The notes: a model not told the origin generated them from the letters alone. 64,000 bases of DNA from Utricularia gibba (GCA_002189035.1 CM007990.1:3472001-3536000); one strand, 5' to 3'; numbered from the stretch's first letter, positions 10,254 through 24,129 are shown. Translations and numbers: made by a program.

Positions 10254-13200
10254 GATACCGATTGTGGGGTGCGAATTGACACCGTATGTTCTTGTAAAGC
10301 GCGCTGATGGTTCTATTGTTAGCAGCGATGTTATTGAGTTGACACCTACTCGTGGTTATTTGTTGAGATATAAGTGGTGAGTGCTTTTGGCTTTATTCAA
10401 AAATCACTTTTTTTGATTAAGTAACGATTGCGTGTTTCTTCTGGTTTCTTCTGTTCGTTTAAAATCAAAGCTGCTGTTGTTGTTCTTCGAAAGTGTTACT
10501 ATATTCATGTGCATATAAATGAAAGATCAGGCTTGGTGAAAGCGTTCAATGTCGTGTTTATGCGTGATATGATCACTTTCATTCCGTATTTATTCTTTTC
10601 ACTATTTTTTTTTTTTTTTTTGGTTACAGGTACCGCATACAAAGTGATAAAAAGGTAGCAATCTGTAGCGTGCACCCAACAGAGCAGGCTACATTACAGT
10701 GCCTCTCGTGTATTAAGGCCAAGTTACCTATATCTAAGAGCTATCATTGTACTACCAAGTGTTTTTCTGATGCTTGGCAGCACCATCGAGTTCTTCATGA
10801 GCGCGCTGCCATTGCTGCTAACGAAAATGGGCCTGATGATGATGAGGTTTATGGCAGATCTCAGCCAAATCTAAGCTTTTCTAATGGCACCACTGCATTG
10901 TATCCAGCTGTGGTAACCCAGAGAAATGGTGGTGAAACATGGTTTGAAGTAGGACAGTCAAAAAGTTACACGCCATCAGCTGATGATATAGGGAATGCGC
11001 TTAAATTTGATTGCGTTGTCATAGATGCTGAAACAAAGTCACCTGTGGGAGTTCCTATTTCCCTGACAACTTCTCGTGTAATACCAGCCCCATCTCCTAC
11101 ACCAAGAAGAATGGTTTCCGTTACTGGAAATGACATTCCTGGGCATCCAGAAGTGGAGAATCGTAGTTTTTCTGGAGGGACGTTTACAGTTCTCTCCTAC
11201 AACATTTTGTCAGATACTTTTGCTATGAGTGAACAATATAGCTATTGTCCATCTTGGGCGCTTGCTTGGACCTACCGCAGGCAAAATCTATTGAGAGAAA
11301 TAGTTAGCTACAAGGCGGACATCGTTTGCCTTCAAGAGGTATGCGATGTTCATAATCTATATGCTTTTCAGTGCAGTAAAAAGTTTACATGGTTTTTTAA
11401 TTATCAAATTTTTACGATAAAACTTTATGATATGTATAAAAAGTTGTGCTATGCAACCATCTGTTGGTGTAGTGTACCTTTTTTTGTTAACAAGGTCTTT
11501 GGGGATATGGAGCTACCCGTATGACATTTTCTTTTTACAGTATAATTTTGTATGCATCATTATATTTTATAAAAATGAACATGCTTGCTTGGGTTGAAAT
11601 TTGAGGACCAAAAATTATTTTCTGGATGGATTGGTCTGTGGAGCGAAATATGCTCTTTCTTTATTGCCTTTAATTCTGGTCCAATTATCTATACTTCAGG
11701 TTCAAAGCGACCATTACAATGATTTCTTTGCTCCTGAGCTAGATAAGCATGGATATCAGGCGTTATTCAAAAAGAAGACAACTGAGGTTAGCAAATAATT
11801 TCTTTAATGGTTTATGACTCTTTGCAAGTGTTCATTGCTCTCTATCTTTGATGTAGGTTTTTGCTGGGAACGCAAATAACATAGATGGCTGTGCTACGTT
11901 TTTTCGTCGTGATAGATTTTCACATGTAAAAAAATATGAGGTTGACAGAGCACCTTTTGTTTTTTCTTGATCTCAGCTATGGAGTAGGTGTTTCATTGCC
12001 TCACAATTGAATGCAGGTTGAGTTTAATAAAGCTGCACAATCTCTGATTGATGCATTAGTTCCAATTACACAAAAGAAAACCGCCTTAAATCGACTGATC
12101 AAGGTAACCGATTATGGGTCTTTCTGTGGAATTCAGTATTTTTTTTCCACTATCATTTTGTGATAGATTCTCTGCATTCATAGGATAATGTCGCACTGAT
12201 TGTAGTTCTTGAAGCCAAGTTCAGTAACCAAGTAAATGAGAATCCAGGGAGGCGCCAGCTTGTCTGTGTGGTAAGGTTTTTTATTGTCTTGGCATCCCTG
12301 GTAACTTAGCGGTTGCTTGCTCTTAAAGGCCAAAGATGTCGGGAGCAAGTCTGAATGGATCTCATTTAGAGTTGATAGGTTTTGCTACTATGGTTTAATA
12401 GTTTCGTTTAAGACTCTGAGGATTATCTTTCCATTTGATATCTCAATTTTTTGAGTAATAGTAGATCATCTCTGTCTTTTACTCTAGGTGCTGTTGCAAT
12501 GTATTTTTGTAGCCTTGTTTTTAAAAAAAAAAATTCTTGGAAACGCCAGTTTTTTAGTTTATTTTTTATGGGGTGGCTTTTGGCTGTTTTCTTTCATGAT
12601 TAATATGCAGTTCATGTTTATGAACCTAGGCCAATACACATATAAATGTGCTTCAAGATTTGAAGGACGTCAAGATCTGGCAGGTATTTTCAATGCTGCT
12701 TTCTTACATAACCATGTTTATTTGCTGGTCTTGTTCGTTCATAAGTATTTCTCTTTTGGTATGCCATCAGGTGCATACGTTGTTGAAGGGCCTTGAAAAA
12801 ATCGCCGCAAGTGCTGACATACCAATGTTGGTGTGTGGGGATTTTAATTCAGTTCCTGGAAGGTACCTTAATTCTCTATTTTGTAGAACACATTCTGCAG
12901 TGCATGAGTTCCATTGCTGCATTAATAGCCTTTCTTTATCACTACAGCGGACCACATTCCCTCCTTGCACTGGGCCGACTTGATCCTCTTCATCCAGATT
13001 TAAATGAGGACCCCCTTGGTATTCTACGACCAGCAACCAAATTAACACATCAGTTGCCATTGGTATTTAAGTAACAACTATCATTGTTTTTTTTTCAATA
13101 GTTGTCTAAACATTCTTATATTAATCATTCATGGTTTACATTTTATTTTTCCCAGGTTAGTGCATACACATCTTTTGCCCGAGCTGCTAGTCTTCTTGCC

Positions 13201-13580
13201 TTGGAGCAGAGAAAAAAAATAGATCCTGCTACTAATGAACCTCATTTCACAAACTGCACAAGAGATTTCATTGGCACACCTGATTATATATTCTATTCAG
13301 GTACAGCTCACCTACAATGCACTTTTCTCTGTGAAATTTTTTCTTCTTGTTGCACTTAAGACATTTGTTTGGATGGATATTGTTTTGTGATATTATAGAA
13401 GTAGGATAATGAACTCACAGTTTTGTATTTGCAGCCGATACCCTAACAGTCGAATCTCTGTTGGAGCTATTGGATGAAGATCGATTGAGGAAAGATACTG
13501 CACTTCCTTCTCCTGAATGGTCATCAGATCATATAGCCCTGTTAGCTGAGTTTCGCTGCAAACCTAAGAATAGACGTTAA
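10219..13580 (+). CDS. CCR4: CCR4-type poly(A)-specific exoribonuclease
   Basis: Cytoplasmic deadenylase of the CCR4-NOT complex, which shortens mRNA poly(A) tails. Eleven coding exons: 10219-10376, 10630-11338, 11700-11786, 11857-11940, 12017-12103, 12184-12270, 12630-12683, 12771-12862, 12948-13062, 13156-13300 and 13435-13580. They sum to 1764 nt (587 aa; Arabidopsis CCR4a is about 600). The start MLSVHRVHLPSEIPIVG matches the plant family N-terminus. Residues about 65-109 form the Cys/His MYND-like finger (CSVHP, CLSC, TTKC, HHRVLH) that replaces the yeast leucine-rich repeat and in plants binds CAF1. The endonuclease/exonuclease/phosphatase domain follows, with LQE (Glu289), CGDFN (Asp446, Asn448), DYIFYS and a C-terminal SSDH. 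All catalytic residues expected are present. The gene is convergent with the PTI1-like kinase. Confidence 0.95.
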
Positions 13581-13586
13581 AGATAG

Positions 13587-13693
13587 GTATGGTGATTCTC
13601 TGGACATCAGTCTGTCCGCATCTTTTCTGTTTTTTACCTGCGAATTAGCTGGAACATCCTGATCAGCGTGAGTCATGCTCCTGTTTTTTTCAG
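13587..13693 (+). other. Probable 3' UTR intron of the CCR4-type gene
   Basis: Six bases after the stop codon there is a GTATGG donor-like site, and a polypyrimidine tract ending TTTTTTTCAG lies at 13684-13693. If spliced, the 107-bp intron sits within 55 nt of the stop, the range in which nonsense-mediated decay is normally not triggered. Transcript data would be needed to confirm it. Confidence 0.45.
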
Positions 13694-14361
13694 GTTTGTA
13701 CCAGTGTGACTCTAATATACAACAGACAAGTCAATGTGATGCATGCTCCAGTTGATTCTGCCAGGTCTCTCTTTGTATGAGACTTTGTAATATGCAGTCT
13801 TGTTTTTATAGTGAAGTCATAGTCGATTGGGTTCTTCTACCTTGTGCACCATAAAGAGTAAGTAAAATTTCGGTACCATCAAGCGTGCAAAGTGGCATGC
13901 ACCCTCTCTGTCTCAATACGTGCGTGGCTAAGCAAGGACTGTGATATTCGGTGAGTTTGTGATTTAAAATTCACAATAGGTTTGGTTCATCAATTTACTC
14001 GGAAGGTAAACTCAGATAATTTAGAGCTTATGACATTATTTGAAATCCTGTCCTGTTGGACGAAGAGAGTCAGTTAGTCTTACTGTAGAGTTGTTGTGGT
14101 CGGCTATTGATCATGAACAGTCTATTTGATTCAATTTTTGAGGCATGAAAGGTGCTGTGTACAGCTATTGAACTTAATGTACTGCAGGCCGGTAGAACAT
14201 ACACATCTTGGATTTGCTAGCACTACACGTAGTTGTGTACGTTCAGTTTACATAAAGTCAGCCTGTAGAAATTCAGCTGCCGCTGCTGGTATCTGTTCCT
14301 ATGCTAAGCCCGTTTCGGCATTGCAACATACTTCTGCATTCAGCTTCAAGGTTCTGGTGTT

Positions 14362-16020
14362 CTATGCACCGGATTCAGCACCCCCAGGTTTAGAAGTGAG
14401 TAGTGGTTGTAAAGCCTTGGTTACAATGGTCATGTTTGGCCGAAAGTCGGCTTCGTACTGCACACAAAGGGCCGCAACGGCTGCCAGCTGAGAAGGGTAA
14501 AATATACCGGGAGGGCTCACTATTAGTATCCTGCTGACTAGACCTGTGAAAGACTTTTGGATTTGGATGGGAATTAGGCAACAAGCAAGTTGCAGAGCAT
14601 TATGGACCTTGGCAATGGCCTTTGGTGGATATTCTTCATTAAGCTTGGGATCAACACATTGCTTCACCTTGTCTTCACTCAGTCTTGGAGTTGCCTGATG
14701 CAGGTTTCATTAACCGACGTCTGTAACTCACAAAGGGCATGATGTAAAGAGACATGAAGACTAACCCAGGTGACATGACTCTGCTGGCCATTGGGCATGG
14801 TGTGATCAACCGGTTTCCTCCCTGTCAAGAGCTCCAAAAGCACCACACCGAAGCTGTAGACGTCGCTTTTTTGAGTTATCTGTCCTGTCATCGCGTATCT
14901 GGAAGAGCAGAAGAGTTCGTTACTACATGTTGTGGCTCGATATGTCTAAGCTGGTTGATGAAGAAATTTTTGTAAAGATGATGAAGTTGGTGGTGAGCTG
15001 ACTCTGGAGCATGGTATCCAAAAGTTCCGAGGACTCTGGTTGAATGTAAACGTGCAGTATTATCTGAGGACTGATTTGCAAGACTGAAATCTGCAACTTT
15101 GGCGAGGAAATCATCAAAGAGCAGGATGTTGCTGGACCTGACATCACGGTGAACAATTGAAGGTTGACATTTTTCATGGAGATATTCTAGGCCTTTTGCA
15201 GCACCATAAGCAATCTTGACTCGTTGGTTCCAAGCGAGAACAGGCCCTGGTTCTGCTTTTTCCACCCCTTTTCTTCCTGGAGATGAGCAGCGAGTGGTTC
15301 AATTTTTGGCATGGGGTATCTTGAACCCGAAGGTTTGTTACCATGTAGGACATCATGTAAGGAACCCAATGTCGCAAACTCGTACGCCAGGATGCGATTA
15401 TTCCCCTCCAAGCAGTACCCTATCAGTCCCACAAAGTTCTCACTTTTGAGCCTGGAAACGGTGGACAACTGGAAAAAAATAAAGTGTATCAGCCAGCCAT
15501 GTTCGCATTGTAAAGTCAGAGGTTCGATGCATTTGTAGCTTCGATCTTGCAGCTGAAATGAAATGAATACATGACCTGAGCAGAGAAGTCTGCATCAGAG
15601 TCAGATGCTGAACCAGTATCAAGTTTCTTGATCGCCGCCTCTACTCCACTGCTCAACTTCACATGAAACACCTTCCCGTTAGAACCTTCTCCAATGAACC
15701 CTTTAGTCCCAAAATTTCCTGTGAGCCTACTCAGCTCCTCCAGTGGGAGAGCAGGAATATCGATCTGTAGAGTTTTCTGGGGCAGTCCACCTCTAGCAGC
15801 AGAGCCCCTCGGCTCCCCCCGTTCACTACCTGAGATTCCAAAAGCAGCGTATTGAGGTATTTTACAGGATGTGTGGAATGAAAGATAGAAAGCGAGGAGA
15901 AGTTGCAGGAGTGCCTCCGCCACCAGCTCTGCCGCCGTAGGTGTTCCCCTGTGGAGCGGTATGTTGACTAGCCGGGGGACCAGCAATTGGTTCCTCTTCA
16001 GCACCTCCACCACACAACAT
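14362..16020 (-). CDS. PTI1-like protein kinase (RLCK VIII type)
   Basis: Receptor-like cytoplasmic kinase related to tomato Pti1 and Arabidopsis PTI1-like proteins, which act downstream of receptor and OXI1/AGC kinase signalling at the plasma membrane. Seven exons on the minus strand: 15924-16020, 15576-15829, 15342-15468, 15003-15276, 14766-14898, 14608-14694 and 14362-14487, summing to 1098 nt (365 aa; relatives are about 360). The N-terminus [11 protein letters not shown] has one Cys that could be acylated. The kinase domain shows GEGSNGKV (79-86), AAIKK with Lys100, VHRDVRSSN with Asp204, and HAPEYAMTG. The DFG motif reads DFS (222-224); the family usually has DFN, so loss of the Gly is ancestral. 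The C-terminus [15 protein letters not shown] is typical. One intron (15277-15341) is only 65 bp. An upstream leader exon is likely but not located. Confidence 0.93.
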
Positions 16021-16459
16021 TCTTTTATGTTGGGGTGCGGGTGCAGGAACCCTGGAGGTCCGTGGCTTTGAGAGAACAAGAGGTCATCAACACAGGCGTT
16101 CAAGTAGCTCCTACAAGAGATCTCCTCGATTCACCTTGTCATCAAAATCATTGCCCTGTCGGCTTTTTGGTTCTGTGTTCATGCAACGAGAGAGAAGGAA
16201 GGCTCACTCACAACAAGCACAAGAGAATAAGAAGGAAAAATGCAAATTCCTCAGAAACACTTTTTTGGATAAAATGCACAAGGCTATCTTATCTATTCCT
16301 CAAACTCAGCGAGTCTAAGGGATTTGTAACTGGCCGTCATCACAAAGTGTTACGTGAAGGTTTAGATGCCGAGTTGAAGAATTGGAAACGAAGAACTACT
16401 TACCTGAAACGAAGCTGTGAGCAAAGACCTTCAGATCGATGATGAACAGATGAATGTCT

Positions 16460-17330
16460 CTCAAACGTCTTCTGCTTTTTTTTTTTCTTTTTTTTGGTTT
16501 CCCGGGAAAGGCGCAAGCAATCTTAATGGATGTCCTAAAAATAGAAGACAGCGAGTTTTCATTTATCAGTTTTTATTTTAATTTTTGTTTTGAAAAAATG
16601 GTTGGCAACCATAAACAATCAATTCCAAACAAGAGAGCCAGTCAATTTATTCTTCAGGAATGAAGAGGTGTTTATTCCCTCATCTATATAATAAATATTT
16701 AATAAATTATTCTGTAAAGTTTAATTTTGTTTTAACATATTTTTATGAAGTGTTTGGTTTATGGATCAAGATAAAAAAAATATGTAATTTATTTGAATTT
16801 AAATGAAAGTGATGTAAAGATAGTGAGATTAATATTATATTTTATAGCATATTTGATTGTAATATGTATGATATAATAAAATTCAAAAATTCTTTTTTTT
16901 TTTTAAATTGGGATTGATAACTTGTATAATCAAATCTCTGTTTCTGTGTTAAAGAAAAACAAAAAAAAGGAACATTCATTTTGTATTATTTTTATGATGG
17001 ATCAAGGAGTATAAACATAAATCCTATTTCATAAAAAAAATTATCTTAATTCCGAATTTATTTAAATTTACAAATTAAGTGTATTATAATTTATAATTTT
17101 ATTTTAAATATCTTTAATTTCGTCAATGATCTTAGTATCTTTTTGCGTCATTTGCTATATTTTGTTGAGGGAAAGACTGGAATAAGCAACGGCTATATTG
17201 AGGCCCATCAAGAATTGTTGTCATAGACGCAATAAAATGAAATGAAGGTACAGTAACCAAGGTCTCTGGAAATTAAATTAAAAACATAATTGCATAAATA
17301 AAAGTAAAGTAACGGCTATATTCAGATGCG
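16460..17330. other. AT-rich intergenic stretch
   Basis: Homopolymer runs of T and A and no coding similarity. It separates the kinase promoter from the small gene at 17.4 kb. A GGCCCA motif near 17202 may belong to that gene's promoter. Confidence 0.5.
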
Positions 17331-17381
17331 GATTTAAAAGCAGAAGCCCCCTTCCCCTGAGCCTGATCCTGATCTCCCCCG

Positions 17382-17406
17382 TCTCTCTCTCTCTCTCTCT
17401 CTCTCT
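17382..17406 (+). repeat. (TC)n microsatellite in the 5' leader
   Basis: About twelve TC units lie 35 bp upstream of the start of the small basic protein gene. CT-rich leaders of this kind are common just downstream of plant transcription starts. Confidence 0.85.
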
Positions 17407-17440
17407 AACACCGCACGAAAGACGAGCCCTAGTTCTTGGA

Positions 17441-17907
17441 ATGGAGAACCAGATTCCGAATGTTGAGTGCGTAACCAAGTCTTGCTCCGATCAACTCCTG
17501 ATGAAGTTCACCGACTCAGGCGAAACTTCGAAATCCGAGAGGCGGATTACGAAACGCGTCAAGCGATCCAGTTCGAGGAGGAGGAGCTTCGATCGGTTTC
17601 CGGAGAAGAAATCGCTTCTCCCGTGCCACGGGGCCGTGGTCCCGCGGCGGATAAGGACCGGGAGGAGGGACAAGTTCGGGGGTAGAATCCTCAAGACAAA
17701 ATCCATCCTGGCTGCAATCGACAAGGTAAACAAAAATGTGTTCATTTTGTTGTGCAATTGAGCGTTTAGGATGGAGACCATTAGTAGGTATCATGATGAT
17801 CAGTCATTGTTAATTTTCAGACGTGGCGTAGGGCGGTGGAAGGGGCTTCCGGGATGCTGATCGGAAACTACTACACCGGTCACAAACGCCTGATTGGTGC
17901 CGATTGA
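17441..17907 (+). CDS. Small basic protein of unknown function
   Basis: Two exons, 17441-17725 and 17821-17907, give 372 nt (123 aa). The donor is AAG|GTAAAC and the acceptor TTTTCAG. The start ATG follows a CT-rich leader; MENQIPNVECV begins the product. Residues about 30-50 are rich in Arg, Lys and Ser (ERRITKRVKRSSSRRR), a possible nuclear localisation signal. Then come FPEKKSLLP, RRIRTGRRDKFGGRI and a C-terminal segment TWRRAVEGASGMLIGNYY. No membrane segment or known catalytic motif is visible. The second exon stays in frame and ends in a segment that looks conserved in character, which favours a real gene. I do not recognise the family and assign no function. Confidence 0.68.
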
Positions 17908-17919
17908 ACTCAACTCAGG

Positions 17920-19140
17920 GCGCGTTTAATTTAATACCTGGTGCTGCTTATTTGCGAAATTCTTGTGTTCCATTGCTGCTTCATCTTATCATATTATATG
18001 AAAATACAGGCATTCGTGTTATAGTTTTTTCAAAACTATCACCAAGTAAATGATATTTTACCCCAGAATTATATACGAGGTTCATTATTAATTAAAAATA
18101 TAGTTTTACATGAAGACAATTGCATCAAAAATCCCAAATTATGAAAGTTTTACCAAAATTAGTCCTCATTAGTTAATATAAATTGTATATTTAGCATTAT
18201 TAGTACAATCGATTCACAAAATTTCTTATATCAATAAAATTAATTCTCAAAATTTGACTTATCAAACATACTTAATTTTAAAATTTTGTATTTTGCATAT
18301 TAAACTCTCTCTATTTAAATATCGTATATAATTAATTTTTATTATTTCAAAAATAAAAACAGGAAAACTTTTATCAAATTTTTAAACAATTGGGGATTTT
18401 TAATGTTCATTATTTCAAAGAATAAATAACATTTATGCCAATTTTTTAAATAGTGTAGAGCAATTTACCCATTGTTTTAATACATTAGAAATTTATTGCC
18501 TCTAATTTTTAGGGTTTAGGATAAAAAATGATAAAAAGTTTTAATTATTCAAAGAACGCATTTTAACTCATTTCCAAAAAAAAATTTAATGTTAAAAAAT
18601 TAGAATATGCTCAGTATGATTTTGTGAAAAATAGAATACTTCTTAATACGAAAGAGTAATGTTAATATTTCTATCAACACATGTCACATCTCTCAATCTA
18701 CATTTTTTTTCTTTTTATACATTCTCTATTCTCCATCAAATATGTTTTTTTTTTTTTGAAAAAATAAACAAAAATCAGGTTGAGACAAATGCATTCAAAA
18801 GCATGTATGAACCAACAAAAAAATAAATTACATGAGAATAATTGAACTAATAATCAAAATCAATCAAAACCAATAAAGATAAACTCCTTTTCAAGGCATT
18901 TTTCTAAAATCTCTTTTGACATCAAAATAGTTATTTATCACAATTTTTTATGTTTACCTTGTTAAAGTAGCTGAGAGTAGTGCAACAGCTATGAAAATTC
19001 AAATCCAGCAACTTATATTGTAGTTACAAAAAACTGTTTGTTGATGATTTCGGTAATCGGCAGCATCATAATAATTCGTGAATTAAATTGAGATTTCGTT
19101 TAAAAAATAATGAAAACAAGTTGCTTTTCTTCAATATAGT
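17920..19140. other. AT-rich intergenic stretch
   Basis: Low-complexity AT-rich DNA between the small gene and the PP2C gene. No open frame, repeat pair or RNA structure that I can support. Confidence 0.5.
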
Positions 19141-19149
19141 TTAAAAAAA

Positions 19150-19797
19150 AATAGAGAGGCTTGTGTTCTCTTCGTCAACCTCCCCTGCCTCCAGCGAGCA
19201 GTTTTTAAGCTCAACGGAACCAGTTCATTTTCTATCGTTCCACACTTTTGTGAGATTCATTCAGAGTTCCTTCATCCTCTGCGCCTTCTGGATTCCTTAG
19301 ACTCTCTTCGTTGTGTTTCGCATCGGGAGTTCGTTTTGATTCTTTCTTTGTGCATTAGAGCGGGCGCTACGATCGTCGTTTTTTTCAACCAGGAGTTGTT
19401 TCTGTAGTAAAGGCTTTTCGGGGGAATGTTTTTTATCAATTTTGCTGTGAAAGGGTTGTGGGTTTCTGGGTTTCTTTTTGATTCTCTGCTCGGTAGAGCA
19501 AAAGTACTACGATCATCGTTGTACTTTTTGTTTTGTGGCATTGGGAGTTGTTTCTTTCAGGGAGGATATTTCTTGGAACTCTTTTTTTTTTCCAAATGGG
19601 TTGTAATTTGTGCTGTGTTATGTTTTTGGAGTTCTCTTCTTCTTTAGATTTGCATGGTGTCGATGTCTCGCTTTGTTTGTTTTAGTGTTCGCACTCGTGA
19701 TTTCATTTTCTTTTTCTGAATGCTCTGTTGTTCGTATCTGTAGGGGCATTGGAATCCTGCACAGAATCTTTGATCGCGGGGCTTTAAGGGAATGCAG
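19150..19797 (+). other. Leader region of the PP2C gene, probable 5' UTR intron
   Basis: T-rich DNA with several GT sites and an acceptor-like AATGCAG ending at 19797, one base before the chosen ATG. Clade D PP2C genes often carry leader introns. The donor cannot be fixed by eye. Open frames through this stretch are T-rich translations and are not called. Confidence 0.4.
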
Positions 19798-19798
19798 G

Positions 19799-21306
19799 AT
19801 GTTTGCTGCGACAGCAGAGTTCCTCTTCAAGTGTTTTGGCTATCGATTCACCAGGACGCCTCCCAGGGGCTGTGATGAAGACGAAGTTACTGCACAGCAA
19901 ACTTTTAGATTCATCTGGTCCAAGGATCTTGAAAAGCACTACAAAGGAGAGTTTTCATTTGCTTCGGTTCAAGCAAATCTCGTTACGGAAGATCAGGGTC
20001 GAGTGGAAGCTGGAGCCGATGCCACTTTTATCGGTGTTTTTGATGGCCATGGAGGACCTCATGCCTCTGGATACGCCTCCCGACATCTCTACACTCATTT
20101 ACTGAGTAAGGTTTTAGTCTCACCTGCCCGCCTATCATTCAGTGTGCAAACCTTGATGTGAATGGTGTTTTTGCAGGGCTAGCAAAAGAGAGCGGAAGCA
20201 TCTCCCAAGATACTCTGAACGGTGCTTTCGCTGAAACAGAGAGTGGCTTTCTTGGTGTTGTTACAAGACTCCGCAGATCACTACCAGCCATTCTAGCTGT
20301 TGGCTCTTGTTGCCTGGTTGGTGTCTTCTGGGGAACAACTTTATACGTCGCTAATCTCGGAGACTGCAGGGCGGTGCTCGGCCGCTTGGATGCGTCATCT
20401 GGGAACATCGTAGCTGAGCAACTGACTTCTGATCACAACTGCAGAAGAGAAGAAATTAGAAATGAATTACGACAACGGCATCCGAATGACCCTGAAATTG
20501 TTAAGAAGATACATGGAACCTGGAGACTCAAGGGAATCATACAGGTGCTCGTTGTCTCTGTTCCCAGGACTTGCGCCTCTGGTTTTGGTTTTCCACTTTG
20601 TTTGATTGCTTGCATACGTTGTTCAGGTGTCAAGAGCAGTGGGTGATGCTTATCTCAAGAGTCGAGAATTCAATGCCCATATGTTGTTTCCAAGAAATTA
20701 CTTCAGGAATCCTATTCGAAGCCCTGCCATGAGGGCTGATCCTGAGATCACGACCAGAAACTTAGAAGAAAATGACAGATTCGTGATCTTTGCATCTGAT
20801 GGCCTCTGGGATGCGATGACTAACGAGGAGGCTGTTGAGCTCGTCCACAGCAACCCACGACAGGTATGAAACACTGCAAACTGAATGAAGTGCAACGGGA
20901 GCTTCTCCAAACTGTGCGTGCCATTGCGTTGCAGGGTATCGCTAAAAGACTCGTCGACCGTGCGGTGGAAGCGCGTGGAAGGGCTCATCAGATGAGTAGG
21001 GTGCAGATCGGGAGGGTATCTATTCATCACAGACGCAGATTCCATGATGACATCACTGTTGTGGTCGTCTTCATAGATGGCGGCGCACCAGCAGGCGCTG
21101 CCCCTGCGCCGCAAGTTTCGGTGAGAAGTTTCGTAGACGCAGTCGAGATTTCAAGCTTCAATTTTGCGAGACGGGAGGAGGCAGGGCAGCCGCAATATCA
21201 ATCATTAGCTGGGATCTTGCAACCCGTCCCTAAAATCACTAAAGATGCAGTCACTGGCGAGTGTTCCTCCAGTTCTGCGCCGCTGCCTCAACACACTACA
21301 CAATAG
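19799..21306 (+). CDS. Protein phosphatase 2C (clade D type)
   Basis: Mg/Mn-dependent Ser/Thr phosphatase. Clade D members in Arabidopsis dephosphorylate plasma-membrane H+-ATPases and are inhibited by SAUR proteins; that role is inferred from the family. Four exons, 19799-20105, 20177-20544, 20627-20863 and 20935-21306, sum to 1284 nt (427 aa, slightly longer than usual). Motifs: WSKDLEKHYKGEFSFA near the start, FDGHGG (Asp82), NLGDCRAVLG, RLKGIIQVSRAVGDAYL, FASDGLWD (Asp283) and FHDDITVVVVF (Asp342/343). The frame is open upstream of 19799, so the start is chosen from family length and because an acceptor-like GCAG lies just before it. The stretch between GDAYL and the DPEI block is shorter and different from relatives, and the C-terminal 75 residues are not recognisable. 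Convergent with actin, 283 bp apart. Confidence 0.9.
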
Positions 21307-21589
21307 CTGACTTTGTTTGAGGTAACCAAAAAGGAAAGGAAAGAAAATACAAAACATTAGCTGGGATCTTGGATATAACGGTTCTTTTTTTTTGTTTTTT
21401 TTTTGTTTTGAAAGAGCAGCATGTAACAATGAATGGAGAGTGAATGAAGCAGCATCTGCCTTCAATCCAAACTCGAGAACAAACACAGACGTTGAGTACA
21501 AAAAAAACAGATGAATAGCAGAATTATATGAAACCAATAGGAAAGCAGGGAAAGCGAAAATCAAGTGAACTGAAATGCATGCTGCGAGC

Positions 21590-23011
<1,422 letters not shown>

Positions 23012-23023
23012 CTACTTGATTAT

Positions 23024-23390
23024 CTGGACACAAAATACAAGTAATCCTTTTACAAATGTGAATGAAATTACGAAGCACAAGATAAAATCAAAACGAAAAC
23101 AATGAGCCATTAACAGAATCAGGACAAGATTTTTACTAAGAAGTGTGGGAAAAAATCATCACAAAACAAACTAGATGAATTCAAACAGATATCACCAACT
23201 CTCCAATTATTTATCGCAACCCACATCAGAAGATCCCAACAAAAAGAAAAAAAAATGCAGAATCCTTGAACCCAACAATGCACAGAGGCATCCTCATCAG
23301 AACAGATCAAGAGCAGCAGAAAACCCACACCGTACAAACAAAAGAAATCACGAAAACTAAGTTAGGAATTGAATCCTCGCAATGCGATAC
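23024..23390 (-). other. 5' UTR intron of actin
   Basis: On the minus strand a donor CACTTAG|GTATCGC at 23390 and an acceptor TGTCCAG at 23024, 12 bp before the ATG, bound a 367-bp intron. Plant actin genes typically carry a leader intron at this position that raises expression. Confidence 0.72.
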
Positions 23391-24129
23391 CTAAGTGATT
23401 CAGACGGTTCGTTTGGGTTGCTGGGTTCTCCGATTCCCTGAAATGGTGATCGAGGAGAGACAGCGATTCCTCAGCCGAAGCAGGGATTTTTAAAATGGGA
23501 TCCTCAGCTAGAATGTGCCTCAAATCCACCCCCGAGAGCAAAATTCTGGCCGTTGGATCTGCATCTGCCGTTTTGTGGCACCCTCGACAGCCTCGAGGCA
23601 TTGGCGAAATAGATGGCTTGCTTTTCTGCGCCTTCGTTACGGATTTACCCTTCAAAGTTAAATGTCTCTTGCCTCCATTTCGAATAAAGACACGCTATTA
23701 ATTGAGTTTTCTTTTCTACAGTTTAATCCATAAATCGTAGCTACTAAATCTTGACATCCCTGTAATTTCTCAAGTGCCTCAATTCTTTATTAAAAAATAT
23801 AGGTTGATGAAAATTCTGTAATTGTATAAAAAAAATAAATAGGTAGACTTTCAATTAAGACTTCACACATGAAGAAGGTTGCTCTTGTATATGCAAAAAA
23901 TCTTAGGATCCATTTGGTACACGGATTTGTACGTACTCAAAGTTTGGTTTATTTTTATTTTGAGTTTGGTTTAAGAGTTTATACGGAAAGGTTTATACCG
24001 ACCCTCCCCCTCAGTTAAGATTTTCCACATGTTATGGGTGAAGATTGGTTGAGTTGATTTTACGGTTACGGAGGTGATCAGAAAGGCAACTTTTGTATAT
24101 TTCTTTTCGTGATCCATTCAGTTTGACCA

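Noticed and set aside
10670-11524. 284-codon open frame as a separate protein
   Set aside because: It is exon 2 of the CCR4-type gene read through into the next intron.
14126-14491. Plus-strand open frame of 121 codons
   Set aside because: Antisense shadow of the last PTI1-like exon, with no family similarity.
19610-19798. Upstream extension of the PP2C frame
   Set aside because: The extra residues are hydrophobic translations of T-rich leader DNA, do not match the family N-terminus, and an acceptor-like site lies just before the chosen ATG.
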